Of a stretch of DNA of 64,000 nucleotides, positions 1 through 8,850 are shown one piece after another. How positions within the stretch are numbered: the first letter of the stretch is position 1; each line of letters starts with the position of its first letter. Where the stretch lies: the NCBI GenBank assembly GCA_947493955.1, contig CANLSQ010000003.1:1-64000 (forward strand), read 5' to 3'. A program made the position numbers and the translations under genes. The DNA comes from an uncultured Sphingomonadaceae bacterium (GTDB lineage Bacteria > Pseudomonadota > Alphaproteobacteria > Sphingomonadales > Sphingomonadaceae). A model generated the notes under the pieces. The model saw only the letters and a list, made by a program, of their open reading frames with translations. It ran no database searches and had not been told where the DNA came from.

Positions 1-376
1 TAAGCTCGGGCGCGCGGTCGCGCTTGCCGACGCTTCGCGTCGGTCTGGTGACAGATTTAACTGGTTAAACCTAAAGAGTATCGTCCGAGCGCAGCGAGGC
101 AAGGGCGCCAAGATCAAATGGCGTCCGCCGCGCCTTATGGCGCGATAGCCAAGCGGGCGGATGCCCGCGCCCGGCGCCTGAGGTCAAATAAAAGTTGTGC
201 GTTGCAACGAGAAATTGCTTTTTTGTGACGAATCTGTTAACACTAGTGTCGGTTAGCGGCTGGGCACGGGGGGTGTTTGGTCGTTATATATATGAACAAA
301 AGGGTTTTTTCGTCGGGGTTTTTGAGAAATTTGACCGGAATCATCCTTCTTTTCCATAGAGAAAGAAAGGCTTTTT
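1..376. other. Non-coding region upstream of carD
   Basis: No convincing protein gene is visible. The stretch holds a short perfect hairpin at 27-43 (7-bp arms, TTC loop), a structured repeat at 77-186 listed separately, and an AT-rich leader from about 190 with several T runs that leads into carD. A purine-rich GAAAG ahead of the ATG at 377 is a weak ribosome binding site. No confident promoter hexamers could be picked. Confidence 0.5.
77..186 (+). repeat. Structured dispersed element, copy A
   Basis: This stretch is related to 43238-43343. The two share a 16-base identical core (GCCGCGCCTTATGGCG, here 127-142) and the same two hairpins: a GCGCC/GGCGC stem closed by TTAT (130-143) and a GCGGGC/GCCCGC stem closed by GGAT (153-168). 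In the other copy the second stem has different bases that still pair around the same GGAT loop, which suggests that structure is kept. Its nature (small RNA, REP-like element or relic) is unknown. Confidence 0.6.
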
Positions 377-907
377 ATGGCTGCGAATACGCTGTCCTTT
401 GATGTGGGCGATTATGTTGTTTATCCAAAACACGGTGTTGGGCGTGTAATTGAACTGCAAAATGAAGAAATTGCAGGCATGCAACTGGAACTATACGTTC
501 TTCGCTTTGAAAAAGAACGCATGACATTGCGTGTACCAATGAACAAGGCAGAAGGCGTTGGCATGCGCAAACTGTCCTCTGACAAGACGCTGAAAGAGGC
601 GCTTGAGACCTTGAAAGACAAGCCGAAGGTTAAACGCTCCATGTGGTCGCGCCGCGCCCAGGAATATGAAGCGAAAATCAATTCCGGTGATCTTGTCTCT
701 ATTGCCGAAGTGACCCGCGATCTCTTCCGCGCTGACGATCAGCCAGAGCAAAGCTATTCCGAACGCCAGATTTTTGAAGCGGCCTCCAGCCGTCTGGCCC
801 GCGAACTGGCTGCGATGGAAGAAACCGATGAGCCAACGGCGCTCACGAAAATTCTGGAAATCCTGAATATTGCGGCACCGCAATATTATGAGGTCAAGGA
901 AGACTGA
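377..907 (+). CDS. carD: CarD family RNA polymerase-binding transcription regulator
   Basis: A 176-residue protein with the CarD/CdnL layout. The N-terminal RNA polymerase interaction domain covers about residues 8-65, opening with the motif GDYVVYPKHGVGRV, and an all-helical C-terminal half rich in charged residues follows. Family members bind the beta subunit of RNA polymerase and stabilise the open complex, mainly at rRNA and other growth-linked promoters. The start is set by the GAAAG-type site just upstream and by alignment of the domain to the N-terminus. It is transcribed alone and followed by a strong terminator at 941-973. Length and motif are typical; only the exact regulon is unknown. 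Confidence 0.93.
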   Translation: MAANTLSFDVGDYVVYPKHGVGRVIELQNEEIAGMQLELYVLRFEKERMTLRVPMNKAEGVGMRKLSSDKTLKEALETLKDKPKVKRSMWSRRAQEYEAKINSGDLVSIAEVTRDLFRADDQPEQSYSERQIFEAASSRLARELAAMEETDEPTALTKILEILNIAAPQYYEVKED

Positions 908-940
908 TCTCAAAAGAGCAGGTTTTGAAACCAATCACCA

Positions 941-973
941 AAGGGCCGTCTCAGAAATGGGGCGGCCTTTTTC
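941..973 (+). terminator. Rho-independent terminator of carD
   Basis: An 11-bp GC-rich stem with one bulged G and a short loop (left arm from 941, right arm ending in GGCGGCC) is followed directly by a run of T. It lies about 35 bases past the carD stop codon. From here to 1180 no supported gene is seen. Confidence 0.85.
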
Positions 974-1180
974 GTGGGCTTGTAAATGGCGCGTTCTCTG
1001 CGGCATTCACTAGAGTTTATGGCTCTATCAACAGCACCTGAGAGATCATTTACATTCGTGCCTGAGGGATCTGTGCTCATGAGAGCATCCGCAGATGTAG
1101 CTATTCCCCTGTTCCGGCAGATGATTATGTCTAAATGGCCTCTTGAAAGGCCGTGTATACGGGTACGTCAGTACGCCAGA

Positions 1181-2095
1181 TTAGTAGGCTGCGACTGCAA
1201 TGGTCAACGTATCTGAGTACACGCCAGCACGCTTGTTTGAAGCCCCACTGATCTGAAACTCCATAGGTAGACTGTCAAAGGCACTTTTGGGTCGTGCTGC
1301 AGAATAAGTTTGAGCAGATGATAACTGCAGTATTTTCCCACCCACCAAAAGATCGTAGTTCACAGTCCACTCCGTTGAACCCAGTCTCAGGCGACCTTGA
1401 TTTTTTGAGTCAAAGGTAACCTGATACCCTCTGGTACTCCTGACATGCAGGTTTAAAGGTATTGCAACGCGCCCATCTTTAAGGGGGCCGAGGTCTATGT
1501 TTGCTTGACCATCATTGCGTCTGAACGCGCCTGAAAGGGACATGAGTGCCGATGGTAAAACGTCCAATCCAAGAACCAATCGCTGCCCTCCCAAAAGCGT
1601 ACCATCAGACCCTTCTGCTTCTAGATTGACATTCTGGAAGTAAAGACCATCTCCTGATATTCTTGGATCGGGGACAGTTAACAAGAAGCTGACTAGTTTT
1701 TGTCCCCTGGGCTCAACAATGATCGGTCTTCTTTGGACACGCCTTACAGAGCGGCCGGAAATTGGTGTCAAATTTACATTGGTGGATGTCTCAGTCAGTG
1801 AGTATGCAAGCGTTCTTGCATTTCCATTGCTCAGGCCGAATGTTTCACCATCGAGAACGAATTGAGGACGAAAGCTACAATCTTGCGTCCCTTCATTGCG
1901 GAAGATGACCTCAAATCTGGCAACAGGCTCGTTACTACTAAATGGATCATGACCACGAATAATCCATTCCGGGCTGGAACTTGCGGTATCAACGCTAAGA
2001 ACACAGCCCATTGCGGTGGGACTTTGCGCCCGTGCGATACCGCTGAAGCAAGCCATTACCATACTGGCGGCAAGTAGTAGTGATCTAGTCTTCAT
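1181..2095 (-). CDS. Secreted pilus subunit, probable tip protein
   Basis: A 304-residue protein with a signal peptide (charged start, hydrophobic core, likely cleavage after ARA about residue 23). The body is beta-rich, and the C-terminus (GVYSDTLTIAVAAY) resembles the last strand of spore-coat-U/archaic pilins. It is the last gene of the pilus operon: its ATG lies 11 bases inside the usher gene, with an AGGTG site at the right distance. In chaperone-usher loci of this type the larger subunit after the usher is usually the two-domain tip adhesin, so that role is inferred. The receptor is unknown. Two cysteines near residues 31 and 78 could form the disulfide of a lectin-like domain. Confidence 0.65.
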   Translation of the reverse strand: MKTRSLLLAASMVMACFSGIARAQSPTAMGCVLSVDTASSSPEWIIRGHDPFSSNEPVARFEVIFRNEGTQDCSFRPQFVLDGETFGLSNGNARTLAYSLTETSTNVNLTPISGRSVRRVQRRPIIVEPRGQKLVSFLLTVPDPRISGDGLYFQNVNLEAEGSDGTLLGGQRLVLGLDVLPSALMSLSGAFRRNDGQANIDLGPLKDGRVAIPLNLHVRSTRGYQVTFDSKNQGRLRLGSTEWTVNYDLLVGGKILQLSSAQTYSAARPKSAFDSLPMEFQISGASNKRAGVYSDTLTIAVAAY

Positions 2096-5039
2096 TTTGC
2101 ACCTGTTCGTTGGGTAAGAGTGAAATCACGCCTAAGTTCGTCAAGCCTGTTGTATCCGACGGTACGACAAACTCAAAGCCTCGCGGTATGTTTCGTAAAG
2201 TGACCCGATATCGCACGCCGGGTCTCAAGTTCATCATCGAAAAGCGTCCAACCGAGTTCGTAAAGAAATCTATTGGCTCTTCATCCTTACCGTCAAGAGC
2301 CTCTACCTTACCGGAAGTGTAGGAAGCAGCTTTCCCATCAAGCCCAATTAGCGTGCCCCTTGCGCTTGCAAAGGCATCCATTCCCACTCTGATCTTGTAA
2401 CCGCTTTTGTAAGGCGGCCTGATACGCACCGTGCCGGGCCCGACATCATATCCAATTGGCGGATCCTCAATATCATATTGAACCGTTTGATTGACGTAGG
2501 ATGTCAGGAAGCCGTTAACTGCCCCTCCCAGAGGGCCACTTTTCGCCAAATACCTGTTCTCAGCAATTGACTGCCCGGCAACAACATCGCGTTTGCCCAG
2601 ATTCTTGTGAGGGTATAGTACGGCAAAGCTGTCATTAATTCGCCGCCCGATGCCAAACGCGCCATCTGCGAATGCTAACGATGTTCCTATGCGAACCGTA
2701 GTTGCCTGTTCATCGGTTATCGAATTGAAGCTTTCACCGAAAGAAGTGTGACTGATTCCCGCATCAAATCTGTTGGCAGAATAACTAGCAAAGCCTTGCG
2801 CATTCATACTGCCTGATTGACGATTGATAATGCCACCATAGCCGACACTGCCTAGTCGATTGCTTCCTGACCGAGTATACGACAATGTTGAAGAATTGGT
2901 GGTACTATCGTGGCGGGCTTCTGCTCGGGTTCGATAGTTGGGTTGGAAAACCAGCGAGATATTGAATCCAAACTCGCTGCTGCGACGAGAAACATTCCCA
3001 AATGAATTGCCGAATCTCGAATAGTCCAAACCGCCCCGAATGCTCCATTTCCGGGATAGCCTATATGAAGCAGAAGCGCCTAGCCGATAGCGATCGGAAG
3101 CATTCCCCCGCGCTTTCAGGTAATTGGCATTGACGAGCAAAGTCAGTTTCTGGCTAAACGCGCGGGCATATGATGCGCCTAAATTGAATGAGTTGACGTT
3201 GTCCGGATCTTGCTGGCCCAAACCTGCAAACCTACGAGAGGTGTAGTCTGCCCGAATAGTAAACGAGTCGACCAATCCAGACCTGTCGATAGACTGTTGA
3301 TATGTCGCACCAGCAATAAATCCAGCGCCGGCATCTCTCTCTCGACTGACGCCACCATCCAGTTGCAACTGTCCACCATTTCCCAACACGAATTGAGTTT
3401 GGCCGGTAAGCAACTGTGTACGTTTGCTGGCTTGGACGCCCAACCCAATAGAGGGGCGATTCAGAAAAGCCTTTCGAAAGAAACCTGTGAACGCGACTTC
3501 ATCGCTATAGTTAGGGGTACCACCAAATTGGTTGTTAAGCGCGCCGATGTAAGCCGCATATTCATAATCTCCCGGATCCAGATCAATCGGATCCAGATAG
3601 GCTTGATAGTTTACGCTTTCAGTGCGTCCAGCATCGTCCCGTATCTCAATTTGTACGTCATTACTGCCAGATAACAGCGGCAATGAACTTAAGTCATAAG
3701 AGCCTGCCTCGAGGCGCAATTCCCTGAAAGCTGAACCATTGCGTAAAATAGTAACGGTCGAGTCACGTTGGATAACAATCCGTCTATTCCCCTGCAGAAC
3801 TGACGAACGAAATTCGTTAAACCGGCGGCGCTGACGCGTGACGCCGATACCGCCCAATTGTACAAAGCCCTGTTGGCCCCGGACTTCGGGGCTTAAGTCA
3901 CCCAATTCCCAGCGGCGGAATTGCTCCGGTTGATCGTAAACCAGCCGGGCAAAATTGCGCTGAAAATTATACCCACCGGTATCGTCCGTATCACCAAATC
4001 CCTGTTCGTCCACAAATTCCAGTTCTGTTTCGGCAACAATGTTGCCAAATCTGGTCACGCCATTGAGAAACAGGGATGGACGTCGCGCATCTTGTCCCCA
4101 AACATGAGATTGCGCGACATTTATATTGAGAAACGCAGAAAATTTCGCAGGTTCTAAATCCACGGTTTCATCGTCGTTGGTGGGCGGCGCAAAGAGGGAT
4201 TCGAGCGCCCGATTGTTGGGATCGATTTTCAAAACAACGACAGAAAGGGATGAAGGATCATACTCAAGTGTTATGCCGATATCGCCCAAGTCTTCAGGTG
4301 TAAAATCCAATTTGCCGGCCAATTGATCTCCAATCAGTTGACGGGCCTCTTCACTGAGTAGAGGATTCACCAATTTCAAAAAACCGGCCGTTTCTACTCT
4401 GAAAGTATCGTCCTTTGTGAGGACAATAGCGACTTCTCCGAGCGGTTTGTCTCGGAATGTAAGTGGAACAGTAAGATCTATATCTCGGTCAAATGGATTG
4501 ATATCAGCGGGAGGACTACTTGTGTCGGCATTTGCCGTTACATCCTCAATGCCTTGCTGGGGTGTCGGTTGAGCATCAGCATCCCCCGGCTTCGGCGCGG
4601 GATCCGGGGCCGGTTGTCCTTCTTCTTGTGGCAACGGAATTGTTACTTGATCGGCGGCAAGCGCGGTCATTTGCAGAAAGTCTTGGCTACCGACAAAAGT
4701 TGAATCGTGACGTCCTTCTTCCCAACGTCGAAAATGCAAAGGCTGATCGTAGCTGGATGGCCCGGATATTGGAGAAACCGCTTCTATAGTGGAAGGAAGG
4801 TAAAAATCCGTCCAAAAATTGTTTGGAAGACTATGTGCAATGCCTGCTGACTCATGATCAGTTTCTACTTCTGTAGTGAAATATTCAGCTTCCCTTTGAA
4901 CTACACTTACTGCCCGCTCATGATCCGGGTAGGCGGAGATCATCCGTCCCATAATTGGAAGTGATGCATGGGCAAGTGCCTGTTGTCCGCCGAAGATGGT
5001 CGACGCAGACAATAGAATTAGAATTTTTTTCCGGGTCAC
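2085..5039 (-). CDS. Fimbrial outer-membrane usher with N-terminal extension
   Basis: A 984-residue usher, longer than the usual 800-870. After a signal peptide (to about residue 23) there is an unusual extension (about 24-180) ending in a Pro/Gln/Asp-rich linker, then an N-terminal-domain-like segment (about 185-275, PLTFRDKPLGEVAIVL), a beta-barrel with plug (about 300-850) and C-terminal domains. The plug part has a typical pattern around SYDLSSLPLLSGSNDVQI. Ushers assemble pilus subunits delivered by the periplasmic chaperone and secrete them. It starts at a GTG overlapping the chaperone stop codon (GTGA), so translation is probably coupled. Residues 97-124 of the extension resemble residues 368-395 of the barrel (YDQP..FRRWE.G pattern). 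Confidence 0.85.
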   Translation of the reverse strand: MTRKKILILLSASTIFGGQQALAHASLPIMGRMISAYPDHERAVSVVQREAEYFTTEVETDHESAGIAHSLPNNFWTDFYLPSTIEAVSPISGPSSYDQPLHFRRWEEGRHDSTFVGSQDFLQMTALAADQVTIPLPQEEGQPAPDPAPKPGDADAQPTPQQGIEDVTANADTSSPPADINPFDRDIDLTVPLTFRDKPLGEVAIVLTKDDTFRVETAGFLKLVNPLLSEEARQLIGDQLAGKLDFTPEDLGDIGITLEYDPSSLSVVVLKIDPNNRALESLFAPPTNDDETVDLEPAKFSAFLNINVAQSHVWGQDARRPSLFLNGVTRFGNIVAETELEFVDEQGFGDTDDTGGYNFQRNFARLVYDQPEQFRRWELGDLSPEVRGQQGFVQLGGIGVTRQRRRFNEFRSSVLQGNRRIVIQRDSTVTILRNGSAFRELRLEAGSYDLSSLPLLSGSNDVQIEIRDDAGRTESVNYQAYLDPIDLDPGDYEYAAYIGALNNQFGGTPNYSDEVAFTGFFRKAFLNRPSIGLGVQASKRTQLLTGQTQFVLGNGGQLQLDGGVSRERDAGAGFIAGATYQQSIDRSGLVDSFTIRADYTSRRFAGLGQQDPDNVNSFNLGASYARAFSQKLTLLVNANYLKARGNASDRYRLGASASYRLSRKWSIRGGLDYSRFGNSFGNVSRRSSEFGFNISLVFQPNYRTRAEARHDSTTNSSTLSYTRSGSNRLGSVGYGGIINRQSGSMNAQGFASYSANRFDAGISHTSFGESFNSITDEQATTVRIGTSLAFADGAFGIGRRINDSFAVLYPHKNLGKRDVVAGQSIAENRYLAKSGPLGGAVNGFLTSYVNQTVQYDIEDPPIGYDVGPGTVRIRPPYKSGYKIRVGMDAFASARGTLIGLDGKAASYTSGKVEALDGKDEEPIDFFTNSVGRFSMMNLRPGVRYRVTLRNIPRGFEFVVPSDTTGLTNLGVISLLPNEQVQNED

Positions 5040-5839
5040 TGTGAAAATTTGACTTTTATGGGGCCCGACCCAAAGGCTTTGCCGGTCGGCAGCTTGAACG
5101 AGCGATCTCCATTCAGAGCAGCCAAATACCCGACACCGACATACCGGTTGAGATCTTCCAGACTGAGCTGCACGACAAGCCGCTCTCCTTGCAAGTCTTT
5201 ACCTTCTATAGTCCAAACGACTCCCGCCATCATTGCGTGGCGATTGCCGGTATTTTTAACCCGTACTTCAACACCTGGAACGCTGGCTTGTTCGGTCCCG
5301 TCTTCCGCTTTTGGCAATTCCACCATTGTCGGAATGGCAGAAACTACAGAAACTTCAGGCGCCGCCTTGGGTGGAGCAACAGTTATCAAAACCTTCATAT
5401 GATAGACGACTTGCACTTGTGCACCAGTCGCACTGGATTCTCTCGGGCCCAATTCCACAGGTATCTGATTGACTGACAGGTAATATCCTCGGGATGTTTC
5501 AATCGGCGGTCCAACCCATTGAACACGCACAACTTGTCGCTTGTCCGCTTCCAAAACTCCCTGAGCCGGAAAAACAAGAAAGTCGTCGTCAGTCACAGGC
5601 GTTTCGATGACATTACCTTCGTCATCAAAATCTATTCTTGTGATCAAGGTTTCAAACGGTAGGTCAGCTGAATTCAGGTTTTGCACCTCAATACGGGCTA
5701 CGGCACCTGAGCCGCTATTTTTCATTTCCACAACCATGGGCGATACGCGCATCGCTTGAGCGATATTGGCAGGAATCACCATGAGCGCCGCCATCAAAAT
5801 CAAGCAAGATAGAAAAAAAGCAGGCTTCTTACGCAACAT
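5036..5839 (-). CDS. Periplasmic pilus assembly chaperone (PapD-like)
   Basis: A 267-residue protein with a signal peptide ending near AQA and a two-domain immunoglobulin-like chaperone fold. The N-terminal domain includes the FPAQGVLEADKRQVVRVQW region and the following YYLSVNQIPVEL strand, typical of fimbrial chaperones. It would cap pilin subunits by donor-strand complementation and hand them to the usher. The ATG at 5839 is preferred over an upstream TTG because an AGGGG site lies seven bases ahead of it. It lies downstream of the major pilin and overlaps the usher start by four bases. The family is clear; the subunit partners are inferred from the neighbours. Confidence 0.88.
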   Translation of the reverse strand: MLRKKPAFFLSCLILMAALMVIPANIAQAMRVSPMVVEMKNSGSGAVARIEVQNLNSADLPFETLITRIDFDDEGNVIETPVTDDDFLVFPAQGVLEADKRQVVRVQWVGPPIETSRGYYLSVNQIPVELGPRESSATGAQVQVVYHMKVLITVAPPKAAPEVSVVSAIPTMVELPKAEDGTEQASVPGVEVRVKNTGNRHAMMAGVVWTIEGKDLQGERLVVQLSLEDLNRYVGVGYLAALNGDRSFKLPTGKAFGSGPIKVKFSQ

Positions 5840-5898
5840 ATGAAAACCCCTGATCAATTGGTTGTGTACTTATATATAAATCAAAATCTTAAAAATTT

Positions 5899-5923
5899 GG
5901 GGGGAAGATATAATCTTCCCCCC
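5899..5923 (-). terminator. Intra-operon hairpin between major pilin and chaperone
   Basis: A perfect 11-bp stem (GGGGGGAAGAT/ATCTTCCCCCC) with a three-base loop. Read on the minus strand it is followed by AAATTTTTAAG, a weak U tract, so it may act as a partial terminator or as a 3' RNA stabiliser behind the pilin. Read on the plus strand it is followed by T7, so it could also stop transcription coming the other way. Partial termination here would give more pilin than chaperone and usher, as known in other pilus operons. Confidence 0.7.
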
Positions 5924-5939
5924 TGTTTTTTTGCAGTGT

Positions 5940-6653
5940 TTAAAGACCTGCGGCCAATGTAACAGTCAGCTTATCGCTGTAATCACCAGCAACAAGTGCT
6001 CTTTGAGGCCGTGGAATCGTAACATTCATGTCGAATGCTGAACGCCAAGCGCCATTGGTTTGATCATCTTCTGCTTCATTCGTGCCAACGAGCAAAACGC
6101 GCTGGAATCCTGGCGCAGCTGCGGTGGTGTTGGAACCACGATATGTTGCCGCAACGAAATATGGCAAGTTGGCTGTAAATTCGTTAGAATCGTAGCCGCC
6201 TGGGTTGTCATTGCGTAGTCCATCAAGACCATTTTCCTTCGTGATGGTCACTGTGTTGGCTGTGTTGCAGCCAGCGGTGCTGGTGCTGATGAAAACGGTC
6301 GCTGGAGCGCGCATATCAAATGCACGGCCGACATTATTCTCATCGGCTGTGCGAACACCGATTGTACCAAAGTCGATATCCCGCGCAGCATCATCATTAC
6401 CGGCATAGAAGGAGCAATCCTGATTCACCGTACCAGACAGAGTAAACTCTGTCGCAACAGTTGGTGTTGCATCTTCTTCATCACCAAGCGCGATGCCGTT
6501 GACATCATATGTGGCAGGCTGAACGATGGTAAATCCGAAGAACGTTACACGTCCAGCTTCCTGGCTAATGTCAATTACGTCCGCCGAAGCAACGCTAGGC
6601 ATCGCAACCATTGCGGCTGCTGCCATCAGTGCGGTTAATTTTACTTTATTCAT
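5940..6653 (-). CDS. Probable major pilin, spore-coat-U-like
   Basis: A 237-residue secreted protein with a signal peptide (MNKVKLTALMAAAAMVAM..VASA) and a single beta-sandwich domain. It has two cysteines (near 81 and 129), a DIDFGTIG motif after the first, and the C-terminal strand GDYSDKLTVTL seen in archaic/sigma-type pilins. A strong AGGAG site precedes the ATG. Its place ahead of a hairpin and of the chaperone and usher genes suggests it is the main shaft subunit. Which of the pilins is major is inferred from position and ribosome binding site only. Confidence 0.75.
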   Translation of the reverse strand: MNKVKLTALMAAAAMVAMPSVASADVIDISQEAGRVTFFGFTIVQPATYDVNGIALGDEEDATPTVATEFTLSGTVNQDCSFYAGNDDAARDIDFGTIGVRTADENNVGRAFDMRAPATVFISTSTAGCNTANTVTITKENGLDGLRNDNPGGYDSNEFTANLPYFVAATYRGSNTTAAAPGFQRVLLVGTNEAEDDQTNGAWRSAFDMNVTIPRPQRALVAGDYSDKLTVTLAAGL

Positions 6654-6751
6654 AACAAACTCCTAGTTTTGCCGCTGCCCTCTCATTCCCCGAGCAAGCT
6701 TCCACGGCGGTTTTGCGTATTTACGACCCACGCCTGTTGATCCGTTGCCCC

Positions 6752-7309
6752 TTATATTGGAGCAATGGAAATCTCGATTGTCTCGCCATATTTCCCGGCA
6801 AGAAGGCCAGCGTCAGCAGATGGCGGGTTCAGTGAGACGCTGACCGCCATGCCGTCAGTGGCAATGCCACCTTCGCTGGTAAAACTTTGACCGCCCATAA
6901 GCTGGGCGCTTTGAAATCTGCGGGAGACTAGCCCCCGTTGCGGTCTGCGGACCGCCATGTCGACACCAAGTGTGTAAGAAAGGGTGCCGGCATATGGGCC
7001 CTGGCCCTTTGGCATTGATTCATGGGCCAAGCCGCCATTTGCTGACCGTATCGTCATTTCAAAGGGTAAATTGCAGCTGAGATGGGCCCGCGTTTTGGCA
7101 CGCAGATTTTTCCTCGTAATATCGCCGAAATCCATGTCGCGGATTTCACCGATAGCGCAATGCTCGATGATCCTGCCGCTCACATTGATTGCCAGCTCTT
7201 CAACATCTTCTATTGTTTCGGCTGAAGCAGCGGTCGTGCCAAGCCCCATTGCTGACACCGCCATCAAAAGCGCGCCACATTGTGGCGTTCCAAAGTATCT
7301 TTTCAACAC
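6752..7309 (-). CDS. Secreted pilin-like subunit
   Basis: A protein of about 185 residues, first gene of the pilus operon. It has a signal peptide ending near ASA, then a short domain with C-AIGEIRDMDFGDI, the same Cys-plus-DxDFGxI motif as the next gene, a second Cys in LSCNLP, and a C-terminal GKYGETIEISI strand. The GTG at 7309 is chosen because a GGGGG site lies five bases upstream; an upstream TTG at 7321 would add four residues. It may be a minor subunit or an adaptor. Confidence 0.65.
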   Translation of the reverse strand: MLKRYFGTPQCGALLMAVSAMGLGTTAASAETIEDVEELAINVSGRIIEHCAIGEIRDMDFGDITRKNLRAKTRAHLSCNLPFEMTIRSANGGLAHESMPKGQGPYAGTLSYTLGVDMAVRRPQRGLVSRRFQSAQLMGGQSFTSEGGIATDGMAVSVSLNPPSADAGLLAGKYGETIEISIAPI

Positions 7310-7610
7310 GATTGCCCCCAAAAGTGTAACACGACGCGACCCGTGTTTACGAATTTTTTATAACTTCGGTTGTAACGGAAGTCTAGAAATGAACGAAAAA
7401 TTAACCAAAGTTGAATAAGTCACTGGTTTATAAAGAGATATATTCGAATTTTTGGTTTGATGTCTCGGTTTTTCTTTGAGCTCGGTGGCCGAATCGATCC
7501 TCGAATGACGGCTTTCTATTAGTAAACGGTGCATTAACCTTCGCCGTTGACGATACTTTCAATGCCTTCTGCCAAATTGCTGCCATCAGAAATGAATTGA
7601 AGGCAGAGAC
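7310..7610. promoter_or_regulatory. Divergent intergenic region of the pilus locus
   Basis: About 300 bases of AT-rich sequence lie between the leftward pilus operon and the rightward pilin-like gene. It must hold promoters for both, but no hexamer pair is good enough to name. A TTGACG is present near 7547. No protein gene or clear operator is seen. Confidence 0.4.
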
Positions 7611-8024
7611 ATGGCGAAGAAATTAGTAAGTACTTTGGCGGCGGTGATTACGGCCACGACAGCAACCAGTGCTATTGCAACCGACTCTATGAGTTTCCAT
7701 TTGAAAGCAGTTGTTCCGGTGACTTGCGGCGTTCAGTATAGTTCAGCTGGTGCAGCTTTTGCCGAGAATGTGGTTCGTTTGGGTGAACTCCGCGAATATT
7801 GTAATGCTCCTGGCGGATATAATCTGCAGGTGAGCTACAGCCCGAACAGTTTGCGCGGCGTGAGACTGAATTTCGGTAACGAAAGCGTCACACTGGATGG
7901 ATCCGGTTTCGCAACCATTCCGGGAGCCATGGGTCCCAAGATCCAGACCCGGGCCCTGTCAGCGCAAATTGGCGAAAACGGCTTTGACGCGCGCGAGTTT
8001 CAGGTAGTTGCGATAGCGAACTGA
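7611..8024 (+). CDS. Small secreted pilin-like protein
   Basis: A 137-residue protein with a signal peptide (cleavage near AIA, about residue 23). The mature part of about 114 residues has two cysteines (VTCGVQY and REYCNAPGGY) separated by a LGEL motif, which resembles the disulfide-bonded N-terminal part of spore-coat-U pilins. It lacks the long C-terminal part of the other pilins. It is transcribed away from the pilus operon, from the shared intergenic region. It could be a further minor subunit, a self-complementing terminator of the pilus, or an independent periplasmic protein. Confidence 0.5.
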   Translation: MAKKLVSTLAAVITATTATSAIATDSMSFHLKAVVPVTCGVQYSSAGAAFAENVVRLGELREYCNAPGGYNLQVSYSPNSLRGVRLNFGNESVTLDGSGFATIPGAMGPKIQTRALSAQIGENGFDAREFQVVAIAN

Positions 8025-8068
8025 TCTTCGATTATACGATGATCAGGCATTATATAGTGCCATTTAGC

Positions 8069-8155
8069 TGGTGCGGACGGCGGGACTCGAACCCGCACAC
8101 CCATTTCGGATAGCAGATTTTAAGTCTGCTGCGTCTACCATTTCGCCACGTCCGC
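8069..8155 (-). tRNA. tRNA-Leu (anticodon TAA)
   Basis: Read on the minus strand it starts GCGGACG, has the CAGACTTAAAATCTG anticodon arm (anticodon TAA), a long variable arm as expected for class II tRNAs, a GGGTTCGAGTCCC T arm and a matching acceptor CGTCCGC plus A. The CCA end is encoded (8069-8071). Confidence 0.97.
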
Positions 8156-8294
8156 ACCGGTAGCTCCAACTTTGATTGGAGCATGCGACAAGCATCATTG
8201 CGCGCAGCAGGTCAAGCCCTGAGATGGGCTAATTTCAAGTTTTTCGATTGGTTGGCAGATATTTGACAGTTTCGGCCGATGCGCGGCCTTCCGA

Positions 8295-8576
8295 TCATCC
8301 CTTATTGAGACGCTCGCGAATTTCTTTGCCAGGTTTAAAATAGGGCACGCGCTTGGCCGGGACCTGTACTGATTCGCCAGTACGGGGATTGCGCCCGATG
8401 CGTGGTTTGCGCTGGCGGGTTGAGAAGGCACCGAAGCCTCGTAATTCAACACGGCCGCCTTCGGCTAGCTTTTGACTTATCTGATTGAAAAACAAGTCAA
8501 CAATCTTCTCAATCTCGTCCGGTTTCAGCTCGGGATTTTCTTCGGCCAGTTTTTCAAGCAATTCAGAACGTATCAT
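8295..8576 (-). CDS. ihfB: Integration host factor beta subunit
   Basis: A 93-residue HU/IHF-family DNA-bending protein. The beta-arm region carries the signature GRNPRTGESVQVPAKRVPYF, and the N-terminus MIRSELLEKLAEENPEL is typical of the beta chain. With IHF-alpha (not in this window) it bends DNA at promoters and recombination sites. The ATG at 8576 is chosen because GGAAAGG lies seven bases upstream and the family begins there; the open frame runs 25 codons further upstream without homology. It follows rpsA in the same direction, as in many proteobacteria, but the terminator at 8785-8819 separates the two. Confidence 0.93.
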   Translation of the reverse strand: MIRSELLEKLAEENPELKPDEIEKIVDLFFNQISQKLAEGGRVELRGFGAFSTRQRKPRIGRNPRTGESVQVPAKRVPYFKPGKEIRERLNKG

Positions 8577-8784
8577 GCGCATGCCTTTCCGCTTGTGGGG
8601 CAACCACGGAATTTGAGCTATTCGCGTCATGCATCTGCATTTGCTCTGCATCGCGATTATGGGATGATACTGACAGAAAATTTACATGTTTTCAATGGGC
8701 TTTGGATTTTACATTGTAATACGTCTTGAACTGGGACGGGTTGGCCGCATTGCTTTTTGGGTATGGAAATTGGATCTGCCGACA

Positions 8785-8819
8785 AAAAAGCCCGCCTCCT
8801 TTCGGAGAACGGGCTTTTT
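8785..8819 (-). terminator. Terminator after rpsA
   Basis: A nearly perfect stem (AAAAAGCCCG/CGGGCTTTTT, plus an inner CTCC/GGAG pair) has A and T runs on either side, so it can work in both directions. It lies 31 bases past the rpsA stop codon. Confidence 0.9.
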
Positions 8820-8850
8820 CGAATAAACTTTCGGGCAGTGCCCGGCTGGC

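Noticed and set aside
986-1216. A 76-codon plus-strand frame after carD
   Set aside because: It begins just past the carD terminator, overlaps the tip gene end and has no signs of a real protein.
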